DNA from: Asaia bogorensis
GTDB lineage: Bacteria; Pseudomonadota; Alphaproteobacteria; Acetobacterales; Acetobacteraceae
Direction of reading: 5' to 3'
Assembly (NCBI RefSeq): GCF_900465345.1
Contig: NZ_UEGO01000012.1
Location: 186,001-250,000, forward strand
Length of the DNA stretch: 64,000 nt
Shown in pieces: positions 1 to 9,014 of the stretch. Position numbers and translations under genes: made by a program. The notes under the pieces were generated by a model. The model was given only the letters and a program-made list of their open reading frames with translations, had not been told where the DNA came from and made no database searches. Positions within the stretch are counted from its first letter, which is position 1. The number at the start of each line of letters is the position of its first letter.

Positions 1-311
1 GCGACAATGGGGCGCTCAGTCACAACAAGATCGGCGTGGTCCCGGCGCACCCGGCGCATGGTGCGATCCGGCACGAATTCCGCGACAGGAAGCCGGATCG
101 GGATACAGGACTGGCAACCATGGCAGACAGGGGCATAGACAATGCCGTGGCTGCGCCTGAAACCGGCGCGGGACAGGCGATCGTGAAGCTGGTCGACATC
201 ACTGCCGGTCAGCTCGGTCATGACCTTGCGCTCTGTCCTGCCGGGGAGATACGGGCAGGGCGACGGTTCTGTCGTGTAGAAGAGCTGGGGACGATGAGCT
301 GACATAACCAT
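1..311 (-). CDS. bpt: Aspartate/glutamate leucyltransferase, N-terminal part (runs off left edge)
   Basis: Reading the minus strand from an ATG at 311 gives an open frame to the window edge. It carries the N-terminal signature of the bacterial Ate/Bpt family: CPYLPGRTERKV, then a region with SRAGFRRSH, then VCHGCQSCIPIRLPV and FVPDRTMRRV. Known family members transfer leucine from Leu-tRNA to N-terminal Asp/Glu and so mark proteins for ClpS/ClpAP. The start at 311 has GGAG seven bases upstream; an in-frame ATG at 305 is the alternative. About 103 codons are visible, so the C-terminal GNAT-like domain lies outside. Recognition is by motif only but the match is specific. Confidence 0.88.
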   Translation of the reverse strand, partial: MVMSAHRPQLFYTTEPSPCPYLPGRTERKVMTELTGSDVDQLHDRLSRAGFRRSHGIVYAPVCHGCQSCIPIRLPVAEFVPDRTMRRVRRDHADLVVTERPIV

Positions 312-713
312 CCTTTCTCTCCTCTGCCTGAAAACGCTTCATGGTGACGCCCTTTCACGGGAGGGCCATCGATTGTGTAAGCCTGACTTGCCTGACCGCC
401 GGTTGCTCCCTGCAGCCCCCGCAGTGCCGGTTCAATGCCACAGGGCGTTTCTGTCCCATGCGCAGAGGGCTGCAATGGACTTGCCTCAGACCCTTGTCCA
501 GCCGGTATCCTGACCCGGCAGGGAGAGGGTCCGTGAAAGCGCTGCACGATTGTCCGAGCGTATCAGCAATACTCCCTGCGGCAGACATCAAGCCCTGCAC
601 ACCGAGTCCGGCCGGATCCGACTTGCGATCATTCTCTCATATTTTACGATGATTTTTCCGGTTGCAAGATGTCTCTCTTTGAATTCCGGACGAATACGCT
701 AACGTTATGAGAA
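312..713. other. Intergenic region, no gene seen
   Basis: About 400 bases separate the divergent bpt and cardiolipin synthase genes. Several open frames cross it on both strands, but none has a ribosome site, a recognisable motif or plausible protein composition. The last 80 bases before the synthase are AT-richer, as expected for a promoter, but I cannot place a clear -35/-10 pair. Confidence 0.5.
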
Positions 714-2129
714 ATGAGCTGGCCCATTACCCTCCTTGACGTCTTCCTGATCCTGCTTCGGCTCGGTCTTTCTGTTGCAGTCACTCTGCATGTTCTGCGG
801 ACGAAACAGAACACGGCAGCCTGTGCCGGCTGGATCGGTGTGAGCTGGCTTATGCCGATTTTCGGTGCGCTGCTCTATCTGATGTTCGGTATCAATCGTG
901 TCAGGCGTCTGGCGCGACGTCTGGTGAGTGACCATCACTGGCGAGGGCGGGGCCCGGCCTTTCATACGCGCCACCGTATGGAGGGGGATTTTGCCCCCCT
1001 CGCGCGGATGATCGGCAAGCTGACCGAGCGGCCCCTGCTGGGCGGCAATTCCGTCGATTGCCTCCATGATGGCGACAACATCTATCCGCGCATGCTGCAG
1101 GACATTGCCTCGGCACAGGTCTCGATTCTGCTGTGTTCCTACATCTTCAGGGCGGACAGGATTGGAGAGCAGTTTGTGGATGCCCTGGCGGCAGCGCAGG
1201 CGCGGGGTGTTGCGGTGCGTGTACTTGTTGACGGTATCGGGGGCGGGTATTTCCGCAGCGGTATTCACAAGGCCTTGCGCACGCGTGGCATCCCTTGTGA
1301 GCGGTTCATGCACTCGCTTCTTCCATGGAAGATGCCGTTCATCAATCTGCGCAATCATCGCAAGATTCTGGTTATCGATGGGCGTACCGGGTTTATGGGC
1401 GGGCTGAATATCGGTGAAGAGAACCTGCGGCGCCTGCGCATCAAGCATCCGGTGGCGGACACGCATTTCCGGCTTCAGGGGCCGATTGTTCATCAACTGA
1501 CCGAAGCCTTCGCGCGTGACTGGTCCTTCACCTGCGGTGAAGAGCTTGACGGAAAGATCTGGTTTCCCGAGCTTGACCGGGCCGGTGATATCCCAATGCG
1601 TATCGTGACGTCGGGGCCGGATAACGATCTCGAGAAGATCGAATTCTCCATGTTGCAGGCGATCGCCCTGTCACGCCGCTCGGTTCGCCTGATGACGCCG
1701 TATTTTCTGCCCAATGAGCGTCTGGTGTCGGAGCTCTGCCTCGCCGCCCTGCGTGGTGTGCAGATCGATATCATCCTGCCACGTCGCAGCAATCATAGGC
1801 TGATCGATTATGCCCGCGATGCCAGTCTCGCACCGTTCCTGAAGGCAGGGTGCCATGTCTGGATGAACAGGCCGCCTTTCAATCACGCCAAGCTGCTTGT
1901 CATTGACGAAGAATGGTCTTTTGTCGGCAGCAGCAATATCGATGCGCGCAGCCTGCGTCTGAATTTCGAGATCAATCTCGAAATCTACAGTGCGTCAGTG
2001 GCGCAGTCGCTCAATAGTTTCATGGAACGGCATAAGGCGGGGCGGCTTACGCATCATGCGCTCGACAGCCTGAGCGCCTGGCGCAAGACGCGTAATGCTG
2101 CCGTCAGGCTGTTCATGCCCTATCTGTGA
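714..2129 (+). CDS. cls: Cardiolipin synthase (phospholipase D family)
   Basis: The 471-residue protein has the ClsA-type layout. Two hydrophobic segments (about residues 5-28 and 40-60, PLDc_N region) are followed by two phospholipase D HKD motifs: NHRKILVID (H215, K217, D222) and NHAKLLVID (H392, K394, D399). Family members condense two phosphatidylglycerol molecules into cardiolipin at the inner membrane. Both catalytic histidines and lysines are intact and the length is normal. The start is an ATG just after a GAGAA stretch. The gene stands alone; its last 17 bases overlap the convergent endonuclease/phosphatase gene. Confidence 0.93.
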   Translation: MSWPITLLDVFLILLRLGLSVAVTLHVLRTKQNTAACAGWIGVSWLMPIFGALLYLMFGINRVRRLARRLVSDHHWRGRGPAFHTRHRMEGDFAPLARMIGKLTERPLLGGNSVDCLHDGDNIYPRMLQDIASAQVSILLCSYIFRADRIGEQFVDALAAAQARGVAVRVLVDGIGGGYFRSGIHKALRTRGIPCERFMHSLLPWKMPFINLRNHRKILVIDGRTGFMGGLNIGEENLRRLRIKHPVADTHFRLQGPIVHQLTEAFARDWSFTCGEELDGKIWFPELDRAGDIPMRIVTSGPDNDLEKIEFSMLQAIALSRRSVRLMTPYFLPNERLVSELCLAALRGVQIDIILPRRSNHRLIDYARDASLAPFLKAGCHVWMNRPPFNHAKLLVIDEEWSFVGSSNIDARSLRLNFEINLEIYSASVAQSLNSFMERHKAGRLTHHALDSLSAWRKTRNAAVRLFMPYL

Positions 2130-2856
2130 GCGCCTTGACCTGCCGGCGATCTGCCAGTCGCTGAAAGAAGGCGCGGTGCCTGTCGGGCGCATCCAGCCGC
2201 AGCGTTACCGTGATAGGGTGATGGTCCGAACTGCGATTGGGCAGAACACCGGCATTGAGGGGTGTCATGCCACGCACGAGGCAGCGGTCGATCCGTATCG
2301 GCAGCATGTCGGCCATGCGATGCGTGGGTGCCCTCGGGCCAACATCGCGAAAACCGGGGAGCAAGGTCGGACCGACAAGATTGAAGTCGCCCATGACGAG
2401 CGCATGATGGCGAAGGATCGGTGCGATACGACGAAGCTGACGACGATTCAGGATCTGCCCGTGAGACAGATGCACGTTTGCGATCGAGAACGACCCGAAA
2501 TCGATGAGCTGCGCCGTGCGCTTGACCATCAACCCCGAGGGCAGGGCGCAGGAGACTGGCGATCGAGCGAAGGGGAAGCGGCTCCAGCACGCTGTGCCGT
2601 GGATGCGGTCTGGCAGTGGAATTCGCGCATAATGTCCGCCCAGTATGGTGGGCAGCCTGTCGAAACTGCTCACGGCTTCCTGCATCAGGAAGATATCAGG
2701 CTGGAAGGTGCGGGCTAGCTCGACGACCTCATCGAGCGGTGCCCCCACGGCGCGAAGCAGGTTCCAGCTCAGGATGGTAAAATTCTGGCCGATACCGGGG
2801 ACAGTACGATCAGCTAAATGGGCAGGCAGGGCGTCGTGGGTCAAAGACGGGTTCAT
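2113..2856 (-). CDS. Endonuclease/exonuclease/phosphatase family protein
   Basis: The 247-residue protein has the metal-dependent phosphoesterase fold signatures: LSWNLLR near residue 30, QPDIFLMQEA with the metal-binding glutamate, MGDFNLVGP in the middle and SSDHHPITV near the end. The family includes nucleases, inositol phosphatases and sphingomyelinase-like enzymes, and the substrate cannot be read from the sequence. No signal peptide is evident. The gene overlaps the upstream AI-2E-type transporter by ATGA, so the two are probably translated together, and it converges on cls with a 17-base overlap. Pairing with cls could hint at lipid metabolism, but that is only a suggestion. Confidence 0.85.
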   Translation of the reverse strand: MNPSLTHDALPAHLADRTVPGIGQNFTILSWNLLRAVGAPLDEVVELARTFQPDIFLMQEAVSSFDRLPTILGGHYARIPLPDRIHGTACWSRFPFARSPVSCALPSGLMVKRTAQLIDFGSFSIANVHLSHGQILNRRQLRRIAPILRHHALVMGDFNLVGPTLLPGFRDVGPRAPTHRMADMLPIRIDRCLVRGMTPLNAGVLPNRSSDHHPITVTLRLDAPDRHRAFFQRLADRRQVKALTDRA

Positions 2857-3908
2857 TGAAGCATTTTCTTTTCTGTCTGATAGGCGCCACGCGCGAACTC
2901 AGTGGTCAGAGTATAGCCGACGCCCAGCAGGACCGGACCCAGAAAAATACCCAATCCGCCCAATGTGACGACGCCGCCCAGCACCCCCAGTACGGTCAGC
3001 AGATAGGGAAGCTGCGCCCCTCTGGCGATGAAAGCGGGCCTGATGATGTGATCGGCCCCCGAGATGAACACGATGCCGTAACCCGCGAGAAACAGGCCCC
3101 AGCCGAGGTGATGATGAAGGGCCAGCCAGATGGCGGCGGGCGCCCATACCAGCGGGGCACCGACAGGAAAGACTGCTACGAAGGCCGCGACACCGCCGAG
3201 TAACACCGGGGCAGGTACGCCTGAAATGAACAGGCCGATGGAGGTGAGCACACCCTGAACGATGGCAGTACCTAGAATGCCGTAGACCGTACCCCGTATC
3301 ACGCTGCCTATGATGGTGATCAGACGATCGGCATAGGTGCCGGTAATGCGGGTCAGGACAGCCGTGATGACACGCCCCAGCGAATCACCACTGATCCAGA
3401 AAAACAGGGCGATGAAGAGCGCCATGACCAGCTCAGCCAGGCCGCTCGCCATCTGCATCAGGGCCTTGAGGGTGTAACGGGCGATCTGTCCGGCGTATGG
3501 GTGGAGGGCCTCGCCTAGGCCGCGGACATCATGGCTCCAGTGCTGATACGCATTGGTGAGTTGTGGGCCGATGCCGGGTATCGTGGCCAGCCAGTCCGGC
3601 GCCGGATGCGTGCGACCGAGGGCTTCGATTTCGGTGTTGATACCGCCGATGATCAGCGGGAGATCCGCAATGCCGGTTGAGGTGAGCAGCGCGAGCGGCA
3701 TGACAATGGCAATGGCGCTGCCGACCATCATGACGACCGCGGCGAGAGGCGGGCGCATGTGACGGCGCAGGCGCTTGAACAGGGGCCATGTCGTGAAGGT
3801 CAGAATCGCGCCCCACAGGATGGCGGAAAGGAAGGGCCACAGCACCACGCCGCAACCATAAGCGACCCCCAAGAGGAGCATTCCCAGCATGATGCGTTCA
3901 GTTGTCAC
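2853..3908 (-). CDS. AI-2E family (PerM/YdiK-type) membrane transporter
   Basis: A 351-residue protein with the AI-2E transporter (UPF0118) pattern: paired membrane helices in the first 85 residues, a soluble stretch to about 145, then five or more helices to the end. Family members act as exporters or Na+/H+ antiporters, and the AI-2 name is historical for many of them. The GTG start at 3908 has GGGAGA five bases upstream and is preferred over the ATG six codons later. It overlaps the following phosphatase-like gene by four bases and is divergent from the sulfurtransferase gene. Substrate unknown. Confidence 0.85.
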   Translation of the reverse strand: MTTERIMLGMLLLGVAYGCGVVLWPFLSAILWGAILTFTTWPLFKRLRRHMRPPLAAVVMMVGSAIAIVMPLALLTSTGIADLPLIIGGINTEIEALGRTHPAPDWLATIPGIGPQLTNAYQHWSHDVRGLGEALHPYAGQIARYTLKALMQMASGLAELVMALFIALFFWISGDSLGRVITAVLTRITGTYADRLITIIGSVIRGTVYGILGTAIVQGVLTSIGLFISGVPAPVLLGGVAAFVAVFPVGAPLVWAPAAIWLALHHHLGWGLFLAGYGIVFISGADHIIRPAFIARGAQLPYLLTVLGVLGGVVTLGGLGIFLGPVLLGVGYTLTTEFARGAYQTEKKMLQ

Positions 3909-4046
3909 CTAATCTCCCCCGGCTGCGGCTGCCGCCAGTTGACCACAGGGTCATTCCGGCTGCTATCGTGCGGTTCCTGATCCGTTTTTGCGATCCCCTT
4001 CAGGCCGGGCCATGCCTGATCCATCATGTGCCGGAGCGTGCCATCC

Positions 4047-4886
4047 ATGACGATATTCCCCCTGATCGATGCACAGACCCTTATGTCGCTTCCTCCCGGC
4101 CGGTATCGCTATCTCGATGCCTCCACTCTCCTCCCCGGGCAGGACGGTGACCCGGAAGCAGATTTCCACAAATTAGCGCTTCCCGGGGCAAATCGTTTCC
4201 GTATCAACGACATATGTGATCGCTCGGACCCACTCCCTCACACCGTGCCCGGTGCGGCCACATTTGCGCAGGCCATGATGGCACTGGGCATAGGCTCTGA
4301 TACGGGACTGGTGTTCTATGACCGCAAGGGGAGTATTGGCGCCTGTCGGGCGCACTGGATGGCCTCATTGTTCGGGCACGACCCTGTGCATGTTCTTGAT
4401 GGTGGCCTGGCAGCGCTTGAGGCCCTCGGTCTTACGCCCGACGCTGCGCCGGCCCCGGCCGCACCCTGCGAGCAGCCTTATCGGCCGCGCACCCGCTATG
4501 CGCTCCTGGCAGGCAAGGGCGATATGCTCGATGCGCTGGATGATCCTGACCGCGTGATTCTCGATGCACGCAGTGCAGCGCGGTTTCATGCCCAAGCCGC
4601 CGAGCCACGGCCCAATATGCGCGGTGGGCATATGAGGGGCGCGGTGAATCTGCCCTTCACCGAGGTGCTGAACCCCCAAGGCTGCTTTCTGCAGCCCCAG
4701 GCGCTGGTCGAGCGTTTCGCTGGCTGTGCCATAGGCTCGCGTCGGGTCATTACCAGTTGCGGGTCGGGTCTGACCGCCGCAACGCTGACCATGGCCTTGC
4801 GTGTGGCCGGGCTGGCGCCGGGGCAGCTTTATGATGGGTCATGGGCCGAGTGGGGAAGCGATCCTGCGACCCCCATCGAGGCCTGA
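4047..4886 (+). CDS. sseA: Sulfurtransferase (3-mercaptopyruvate/thiosulfate type)
   Basis: A two-domain rhodanese of 279 residues. The C-terminal active loop reads CGSGLTA with the nucleophilic cysteine at about residue 238. CGSG(V/L)TA is the loop typical of mercaptopyruvate sulfurtransferases rather than thiosulfate-preferring CRKGVT rhodaneses. The N-terminal domain (about 55-125) is the usual inactive one. The ATG at 4047 (MTIFPLID) is preferred over one seven codons upstream, since family alignments normally begin close to VS/LIDAQ. It lies 16 bases before metC, and both act in sulfur-amino-acid metabolism, so an operon is likely. Symbol by analogy with E. coli SseA. Confidence 0.85.
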   Translation: MTIFPLIDAQTLMSLPPGRYRYLDASTLLPGQDGDPEADFHKLALPGANRFRINDICDRSDPLPHTVPGAATFAQAMMALGIGSDTGLVFYDRKGSIGACRAHWMASLFGHDPVHVLDGGLAALEALGLTPDAAPAPAAPCEQPYRPRTRYALLAGKGDMLDALDDPDRVILDARSAARFHAQAAEPRPNMRGGHMRGAVNLPFTEVLNPQGCFLQPQALVERFAGCAIGSRRVITSCGSGLTAATLTMALRVAGLAPGQLYDGSWAEWGSDPATPIEA

Positions 4887-4902
4887 CAGGAGAAACGAGA
4901 GA

Positions 4903-6126
4903 GTGGAAAACACCGCCAAGCAGGTCACTTCCGGCTGGAAGCGTCTGTCCTCCCTGCTGGTACAGGGAGGGCGACCGGAGCCCACCCCGCCTGAGGGGGC
5001 CTATGTCAATGCGCCGGTGACGAGGGGCTCGACCGTCCTTTTCCCCTCGCTGGATGCGATGCGGGAACAGGGGCTGCGCAGCCATGAGCATGAACTGATC
5101 TATGGGGCGATGGGCTCACCCGTTCAGCATGAGCTCGAAAAGCTGCTCGCGCTGATTGAGGGAGGGACCCATACGCAGGTCGTTTCCTCGGGGCTGGCGG
5201 CCTGCACCCTGCCTCTGCTCGCTTTCCTGAGTTCTGGTGATCACCTGCTGCTGCCCGACTCGGTCTATGGGCCCACACGCCGTTTTGCCGGCACCATGCT
5301 GGCGCGTATGGGGATCGAGACGACCTATTATGCGCCCCTTGCGGATGAAGAGACCCTGATCGGGCTGATGCGAGAGAATACGCGGGTCGTGTTTGCCGAG
5401 AGTCCGGGCAGCCACACATTCGAGGTGCAGGACGTTCCCATGCTGGCGCGTGTGGCCCATGAGCGTGGTGCGCTGCTTATGCTCGACAATACCTGGGGAG
5501 TCGGCATTTTCCAGCCTTTCCGCCACGGGGTGGATGTCTCCATCCAGGCGCTGACAAAGTATCCCGCCGGACATTCCGATGTGATTGCCGGCGCGATCAC
5601 GGTGGCAGATGGCGCGCTCTGGAAGACACTGCGCGATTCCGCCATTCAGATTGGCCAGCTGGCCGGACCGGATGAATGCTGGCTGACCTTGCGCGGGCTC
5701 CGCACGATGGCGGTGCGGCTTGAGCGCCAATCGGCCTCGGCTTTGCTGGTGGCGCAATGGCTGCGTGGCCGACCGGAAGTGGCGCGTGTGCTGCATCCGG
5801 CGTTCGAGGAATGTCCCGGCCATGAATTCTGGCTGCGCGATTTTGAGGGGGCAAGTTCGCTTTTCGGTGTGGAGCTGCGCGCCGATCTGTCTGTCGCGGC
5901 CATGCGGGACATGATTGATGCGCTGGCCCTGTTCGGCATCGGCGCGTCCTGGGGTGGGTATGAAAGCCTCGTTTTGCCAACCACGGGGGGGGTGCGTCGC
6001 TCGCTGCCCAATGCCATGCCTGAGGGGCCAAGCTTCAGGCTGCATATCGGGCTTGAAGACCCCAACGACCTCATTGCGGATCTTGAAGGGGGGCTCGAAG
6101 TGCTCCGCGCTTCACTGGCGGGGTGA
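4903..6126 (+). CDS. metC: Cystathionine beta-lyase
   Basis: A 407-residue PLP enzyme of the Cys/Met metabolism family. The cofactor lysine is K219 in QALTKYPAGHSDV, with the aspartate of the LDNTWG motif upstream (D195). The proteobacterial MetC form has exactly this TKY.AGHSD/NTW pattern, in contrast to the gamma-synthases. It splits cystathionine into homocysteine, pyruvate and ammonia for methionine synthesis. The open frame runs further upstream into sseA, but the GTG at 4903 has AGGAGA ten bases before it and gives the usual N-terminus. Its stop is nine bases from the convergent comM stop, with no hairpin between them. Confidence 0.92.
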   Translation: MENTAKQVTSGWKRLSSLLVQGGRPEPTPPEGAYVNAPVTRGSTVLFPSLDAMREQGLRSHEHELIYGAMGSPVQHELEKLLALIEGGTHTQVVSSGLAACTLPLLAFLSSGDHLLLPDSVYGPTRRFAGTMLARMGIETTYYAPLADEETLIGLMRENTRVVFAESPGSHTFEVQDVPMLARVAHERGALLMLDNTWGVGIFQPFRHGVDVSIQALTKYPAGHSDVIAGAITVADGALWKTLRDSAIQIGQLAGPDECWLTLRGLRTMAVRLERQSASALLVAQWLRGRPEVARVLHPAFEECPGHEFWLRDFEGASSLFGVELRADLSVAAMRDMIDALALFGIGASWGGYESLVLPTTGGVRRSLPNAMPEGPSFRLHIGLEDPNDLIADLEGGLEVLRASLAG

Positions 6127-6135
6127 GGCGCGGCT

Positions 6136-7638
6136 CTAGCGCATTCTGAAACCGAGCGCCTCGCGCAGATGCGGGGCGCCGACATCTGGTACGTGGTCGA
6201 GATCGGCAATACTGCGCGCTACGCGCAGCAGGCGCGTGAGCCCGCGCGCTGAAAGGCGAAGCCTGGTACCCGCCTGACTCACAAGATGGCGTGCGTCCGG
6301 CGTCAAAACGATATCCTGAGCTGCCACCTGCGCGTTGGGGACCCCTTGGCGCGCAATCTGAAAATGTCGTGCCTTCACGACGCGGGCTCGCACGGCGGCA
6401 CTGTTCTCGCCTGCCGGTGCAGTAATCATGTCGAGCGGCGAGACCGGGGTGACGAACAGGGAAAGATCGATCCGGTCGAGCATGGGGCCGGACAGGCGGG
6501 AGAGATACTCCTCGCCGCATTGAGGGGCCTTTCGGCAGGCGCGCTCAGCATCGCCCAGATAGCCGCATCGACAGGGATTCATGGCCGCGATGAACTGAAA
6601 ACGCGAGGGATAGAGCACCGTCTGTCTGGCCCGTGCCACAGTGATCGCGCCCGTTTCCAGAGGCTGGCGCAGGGATTCGAGGCAGCTTCGTGAAAACTCC
6701 GGCAGTTCGTCGAGAAAAAGAACGCCATTATGGGCAAGGCTGACTTCGCCCGGGCGGGATCGTGAGCCCCCGCCAACAAGCGCGGGCAGGGTGGTCGAGT
6801 GATGCGGCGCCCTGAAAGGCGGTTGGGTAATCAGGGTACTCCCGCTGGCCTGACCGCCCAGACTGTGAATCCGGCTGCATTCAAGTATCTGCTCATGCGT
6901 CAGATCGGGAAGGATTGAGGGCAGGCACTGCGCAAGCATGGATTTGCCAGCACCCGGCGGCCCTGACATCAGCAGGGAATGGGCCCCGCAGGCTGCGATC
7001 TCGAGGGCGCGTCGCCCTATGTCCATGCCTTTGACCAAAGCAAGATCGTTCAGCGGCGCTGAGCGCGCCACAGGTTCGAGTTCGGGGGAGGGCAATACAT
7101 GCTCGCCGTTGAAGTGCGACAGGAGGGCGCGCAACGTATCGGGGGCAAGGATATCGAGCGTGTCGCTCGCCCATCGTGCCTCCTGTGCCTGGGGGCGGGG
7201 GCAGATCAGGCCAAGCTGATGCCGGACTGTCTCGAGTGCGGCAGAAAGCACACCGCCTGTCGCCTGCAGGCGACCGTCAAGCGAAAGTTCGCCAATGGCG
7301 CTGTAAGCCGCCAAGGCCTCATGCGACAGAATACCCATGGCCGTCATGATGGCCAGAGCAATCGGCAGGTCGAAATGCGAGCCTTCCTTGGGCAGATCGG
7401 CCGGGACCAGATTGATCAGGATACGCTTGGGAGGCAGGGCGAGACCGAGTGCTGCCAGGGCAGCGCGGACGCGCTCGCGTGCTTCACCGACTGTCTTGTC
7501 GGGCAGGCCAACGATGATGAAGGCGGGCAGGCCAGAGGCGATCTGGATTTCGACCGTGACCGGGATGGCATCGATGCCCGCAAAGGCAAAACTCTGGATA
7601 CGGGCAATGGAGGAGGATGAAGCGGTCACCGGCACCAA
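6136..7638 (-). CDS. comM: YifB/ComM-type Mg-chelatase-like AAA+ ATPase
   Basis: The 500-residue protein has an N-terminal Lon-like domain (SGLPAFIIVGLPDK, about 35-48), a Walker A GPPGAGKS at 226-233, Walker B VLFLDELPEF near 306-315, and the CRCGYLGD cysteine pair. ComM is a hexameric helicase that promotes branch migration during natural transformation in Vibrio and Haemophilus. In other species the same family is simply called YifB. The start is ambiguous: TTG 7638, GTG 7635 and GTG 7629 are in frame and none has a ribosome site, because a 15-bp inverted repeat (7641-7676) fills the upstream space. Family N-termini favour the later GTG. Confidence 0.88.
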   Translation of the reverse strand: MVPVTASSSSIARIQSFAFAGIDAIPVTVEIQIASGLPAFIIVGLPDKTVGEARERVRAALAALGLALPPKRILINLVPADLPKEGSHFDLPIALAIMTAMGILSHEALAAYSAIGELSLDGRLQATGGVLSAALETVRHQLGLICPRPQAQEARWASDTLDILAPDTLRALLSHFNGEHVLPSPELEPVARSAPLNDLALVKGMDIGRRALEIAACGAHSLLMSGPPGAGKSMLAQCLPSILPDLTHEQILECSRIHSLGGQASGSTLITQPPFRAPHHSTTLPALVGGGSRSRPGEVSLAHNGVLFLDELPEFSRSCLESLRQPLETGAITVARARQTVLYPSRFQFIAAMNPCRCGYLGDAERACRKAPQCGEEYLSRLSGPMLDRIDLSLFVTPVSPLDMITAPAGENSAAVRARVVKARHFQIARQGVPNAQVAAQDIVLTPDARHLVSQAGTRLRLSARGLTRLLRVARSIADLDHVPDVGAPHLREALGFRMR

Positions 7639-7640
7639 CG

Positions 7641-7676
7641 AATGATCAGGAACAGGTGAATCTGTTCCTGATCATT
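7641..7676. terminator. Perfect 15-bp inverted repeat between serA and comM
   Basis: AATGATCAGGAACAG (7641-7655), a six-base loop and its exact reverse complement (7662-7676) form a very stable hairpin. It sits 34 bases past the serA stop and two to twelve bases before the possible comM starts. The outer AAT/ATT arms and following bases give only a weak U-tract on the minus strand. It is most likely a terminator or attenuator for serA, but it also occupies the place where comM should have a ribosome site. Confidence 0.6.
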
Positions 7677-7709
7677 ATTAGTGCAGTGTTAATAATTCAT
7701 CAAATTACT

Positions 7710-8960
7710 TCAACGCTGATAGATCAGGCGTGCGCGCATCGTGCCTTTGAGCTCGCGAAGGCTGTTGAGCAGGCGGTTATCGAGTTCCGAGTCGGGGCTC
7801 GCATCGGTTTCGACCACAACATACCCGACCTCGCCATCGGTCTGCAGGTATTGCGCAACGATGTTGCAGTCTTCGCTGGAGAAGATCTCGTTGATCTGGC
7901 GCATGATGCCGGGGCGGTTTTCATGCACATGCATGAAGCGCGTGCCACGCGGACGTTCGGGCAACTGCACCGGAGGAAAATTGACAGCGCCCAGCGTCGA
8001 GCCGACATCGGAATATTCCACGAAGCGCTTGGCGACTTCCACGCCGATACGCTCCTGTGCTTCCATGGTCGAGCCACCAATATGCGGTGTGAGAATGACG
8101 TTGGGCAGTCCCTGAAGGGGTGAGACGAAGCTCTCGCCTGCGCCTTTCGGCTCCTTGGGAAATACGTCCACACCGGCACCCATGAGGTGCCCGTCACGCA
8201 GCGCAGCAGCGAGGGCATCGATATCGACCACAGTGCCGCGCGCATTGTTGAGCAGGATGGAATTGGGCTTCATGGCGCGGATTTCAGCCTCGCCAATCAT
8301 GTCCTTCGTCTGCTCCGTCTGCGGAACATGCAGGCTCACGATATCCGACTGGGCGAGAAGCTCATTGAGCGTGGCAACCGGTGTGGCATTGCCATGCGGA
8401 AGCTTGTCCACCGTATCGTAATAAATCACGCGCAGGCCAAAAGCCTCTGCCAGCACTGAAAGCTGCGAGCCGATTGAGCCGTAGCCCACGATGCCGAGCG
8501 TCTTGCCGCGCACTTCCCACGCGTTCACAGCCGATTTGTCCCAGCCGCCTGCGTGGCATTGCTCGGAGCGTGAGGGGATACGACGCAGCAGCATGACGAT
8601 CTCGCCCATGACGAGTTCGGCTACAGAGCGCGTGTTGCTGAAAGGAGCGTTGAAAACCGGAATACCTGCCATGCGTGCCGCGTTGAGATCGACCTGGTTG
8701 GTGCCAATGCAGAAGCAGCCGATTGCCATGAGGCGGTCGGCCGCCTCGATCACGGGGGCAGTGAGCTGTGTCCGTGAGCGGATGCCCACCATATGCACAC
8801 CCTTGAGCGCTTCTGCCAGGGCCTCGCCCTCGAGCGCGGTCTTGAGGCACGTTACCTGCTTGTAGCCCTGCGCGGCGAGATGCTGGGCAGCGCTTTCATG
8901 AATACCTTCGAGCAGAAGGATGCGAATGCGGTCTTTGGGGAGAGAAAACGAGGCTTCCAT
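7710..8960 (-). CDS. serA: D-3-phosphoglycerate dehydrogenase
   Basis: A 416-residue enzyme of the E. coli SerA type. It has a 2-hydroxyacid dehydrogenase core with nucleotide-binding GIVGYGSIGSQ, catalytic Arg in NNARGTVVD and catalytic His in LTPHIGGST, then a C-terminal ACT domain (about 340-416, HVHENRPGIM). It oxidises 3-phosphoglycerate to phosphohydroxypyruvate, the first step of serine synthesis, and the ACT domain binds serine for feedback inhibition. It lacks the extra intervening domain of the long mycobacterial form. It lies 54 bases downstream of hisN on the same strand. Confidence 0.95.
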   Translation of the reverse strand: MEASFSLPKDRIRILLLEGIHESAAQHLAAQGYKQVTCLKTALEGEALAEALKGVHMVGIRSRTQLTAPVIEAADRLMAIGCFCIGTNQVDLNAARMAGIPVFNAPFSNTRSVAELVMGEIVMLLRRIPSRSEQCHAGGWDKSAVNAWEVRGKTLGIVGYGSIGSQLSVLAEAFGLRVIYYDTVDKLPHGNATPVATLNELLAQSDIVSLHVPQTEQTKDMIGEAEIRAMKPNSILLNNARGTVVDIDALAAALRDGHLMGAGVDVFPKEPKGAGESFVSPLQGLPNVILTPHIGGSTMEAQERIGVEVAKRFVEYSDVGSTLGAVNFPPVQLPERPRGTRFMHVHENRPGIMRQINEIFSSEDCNIVAQYLQTDGEVGYVVVETDASPDSELDNRLLNSLRELKGTMRARLIYQR

Positions 8961-9014
8961 GTCGGCTCCTGTCAGCAGCGCAAATCCGAAACGCGGTGCT
9001 AGCTCATACGTGGT

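Noticed and set aside
705-1496. 263-codon minus-strand frame opposite cardiolipin synthase
   Set aside because: Lies entirely under a gene with both HKD motifs; composition is that of a shadow frame.
8961-9014. Riboswitch upstream of serA, lysC, metC or dapA
   Set aside because: The upstream spaces are too short or show no conserved riboswitch core; only ordinary promoter-like sequence was found before dapA.
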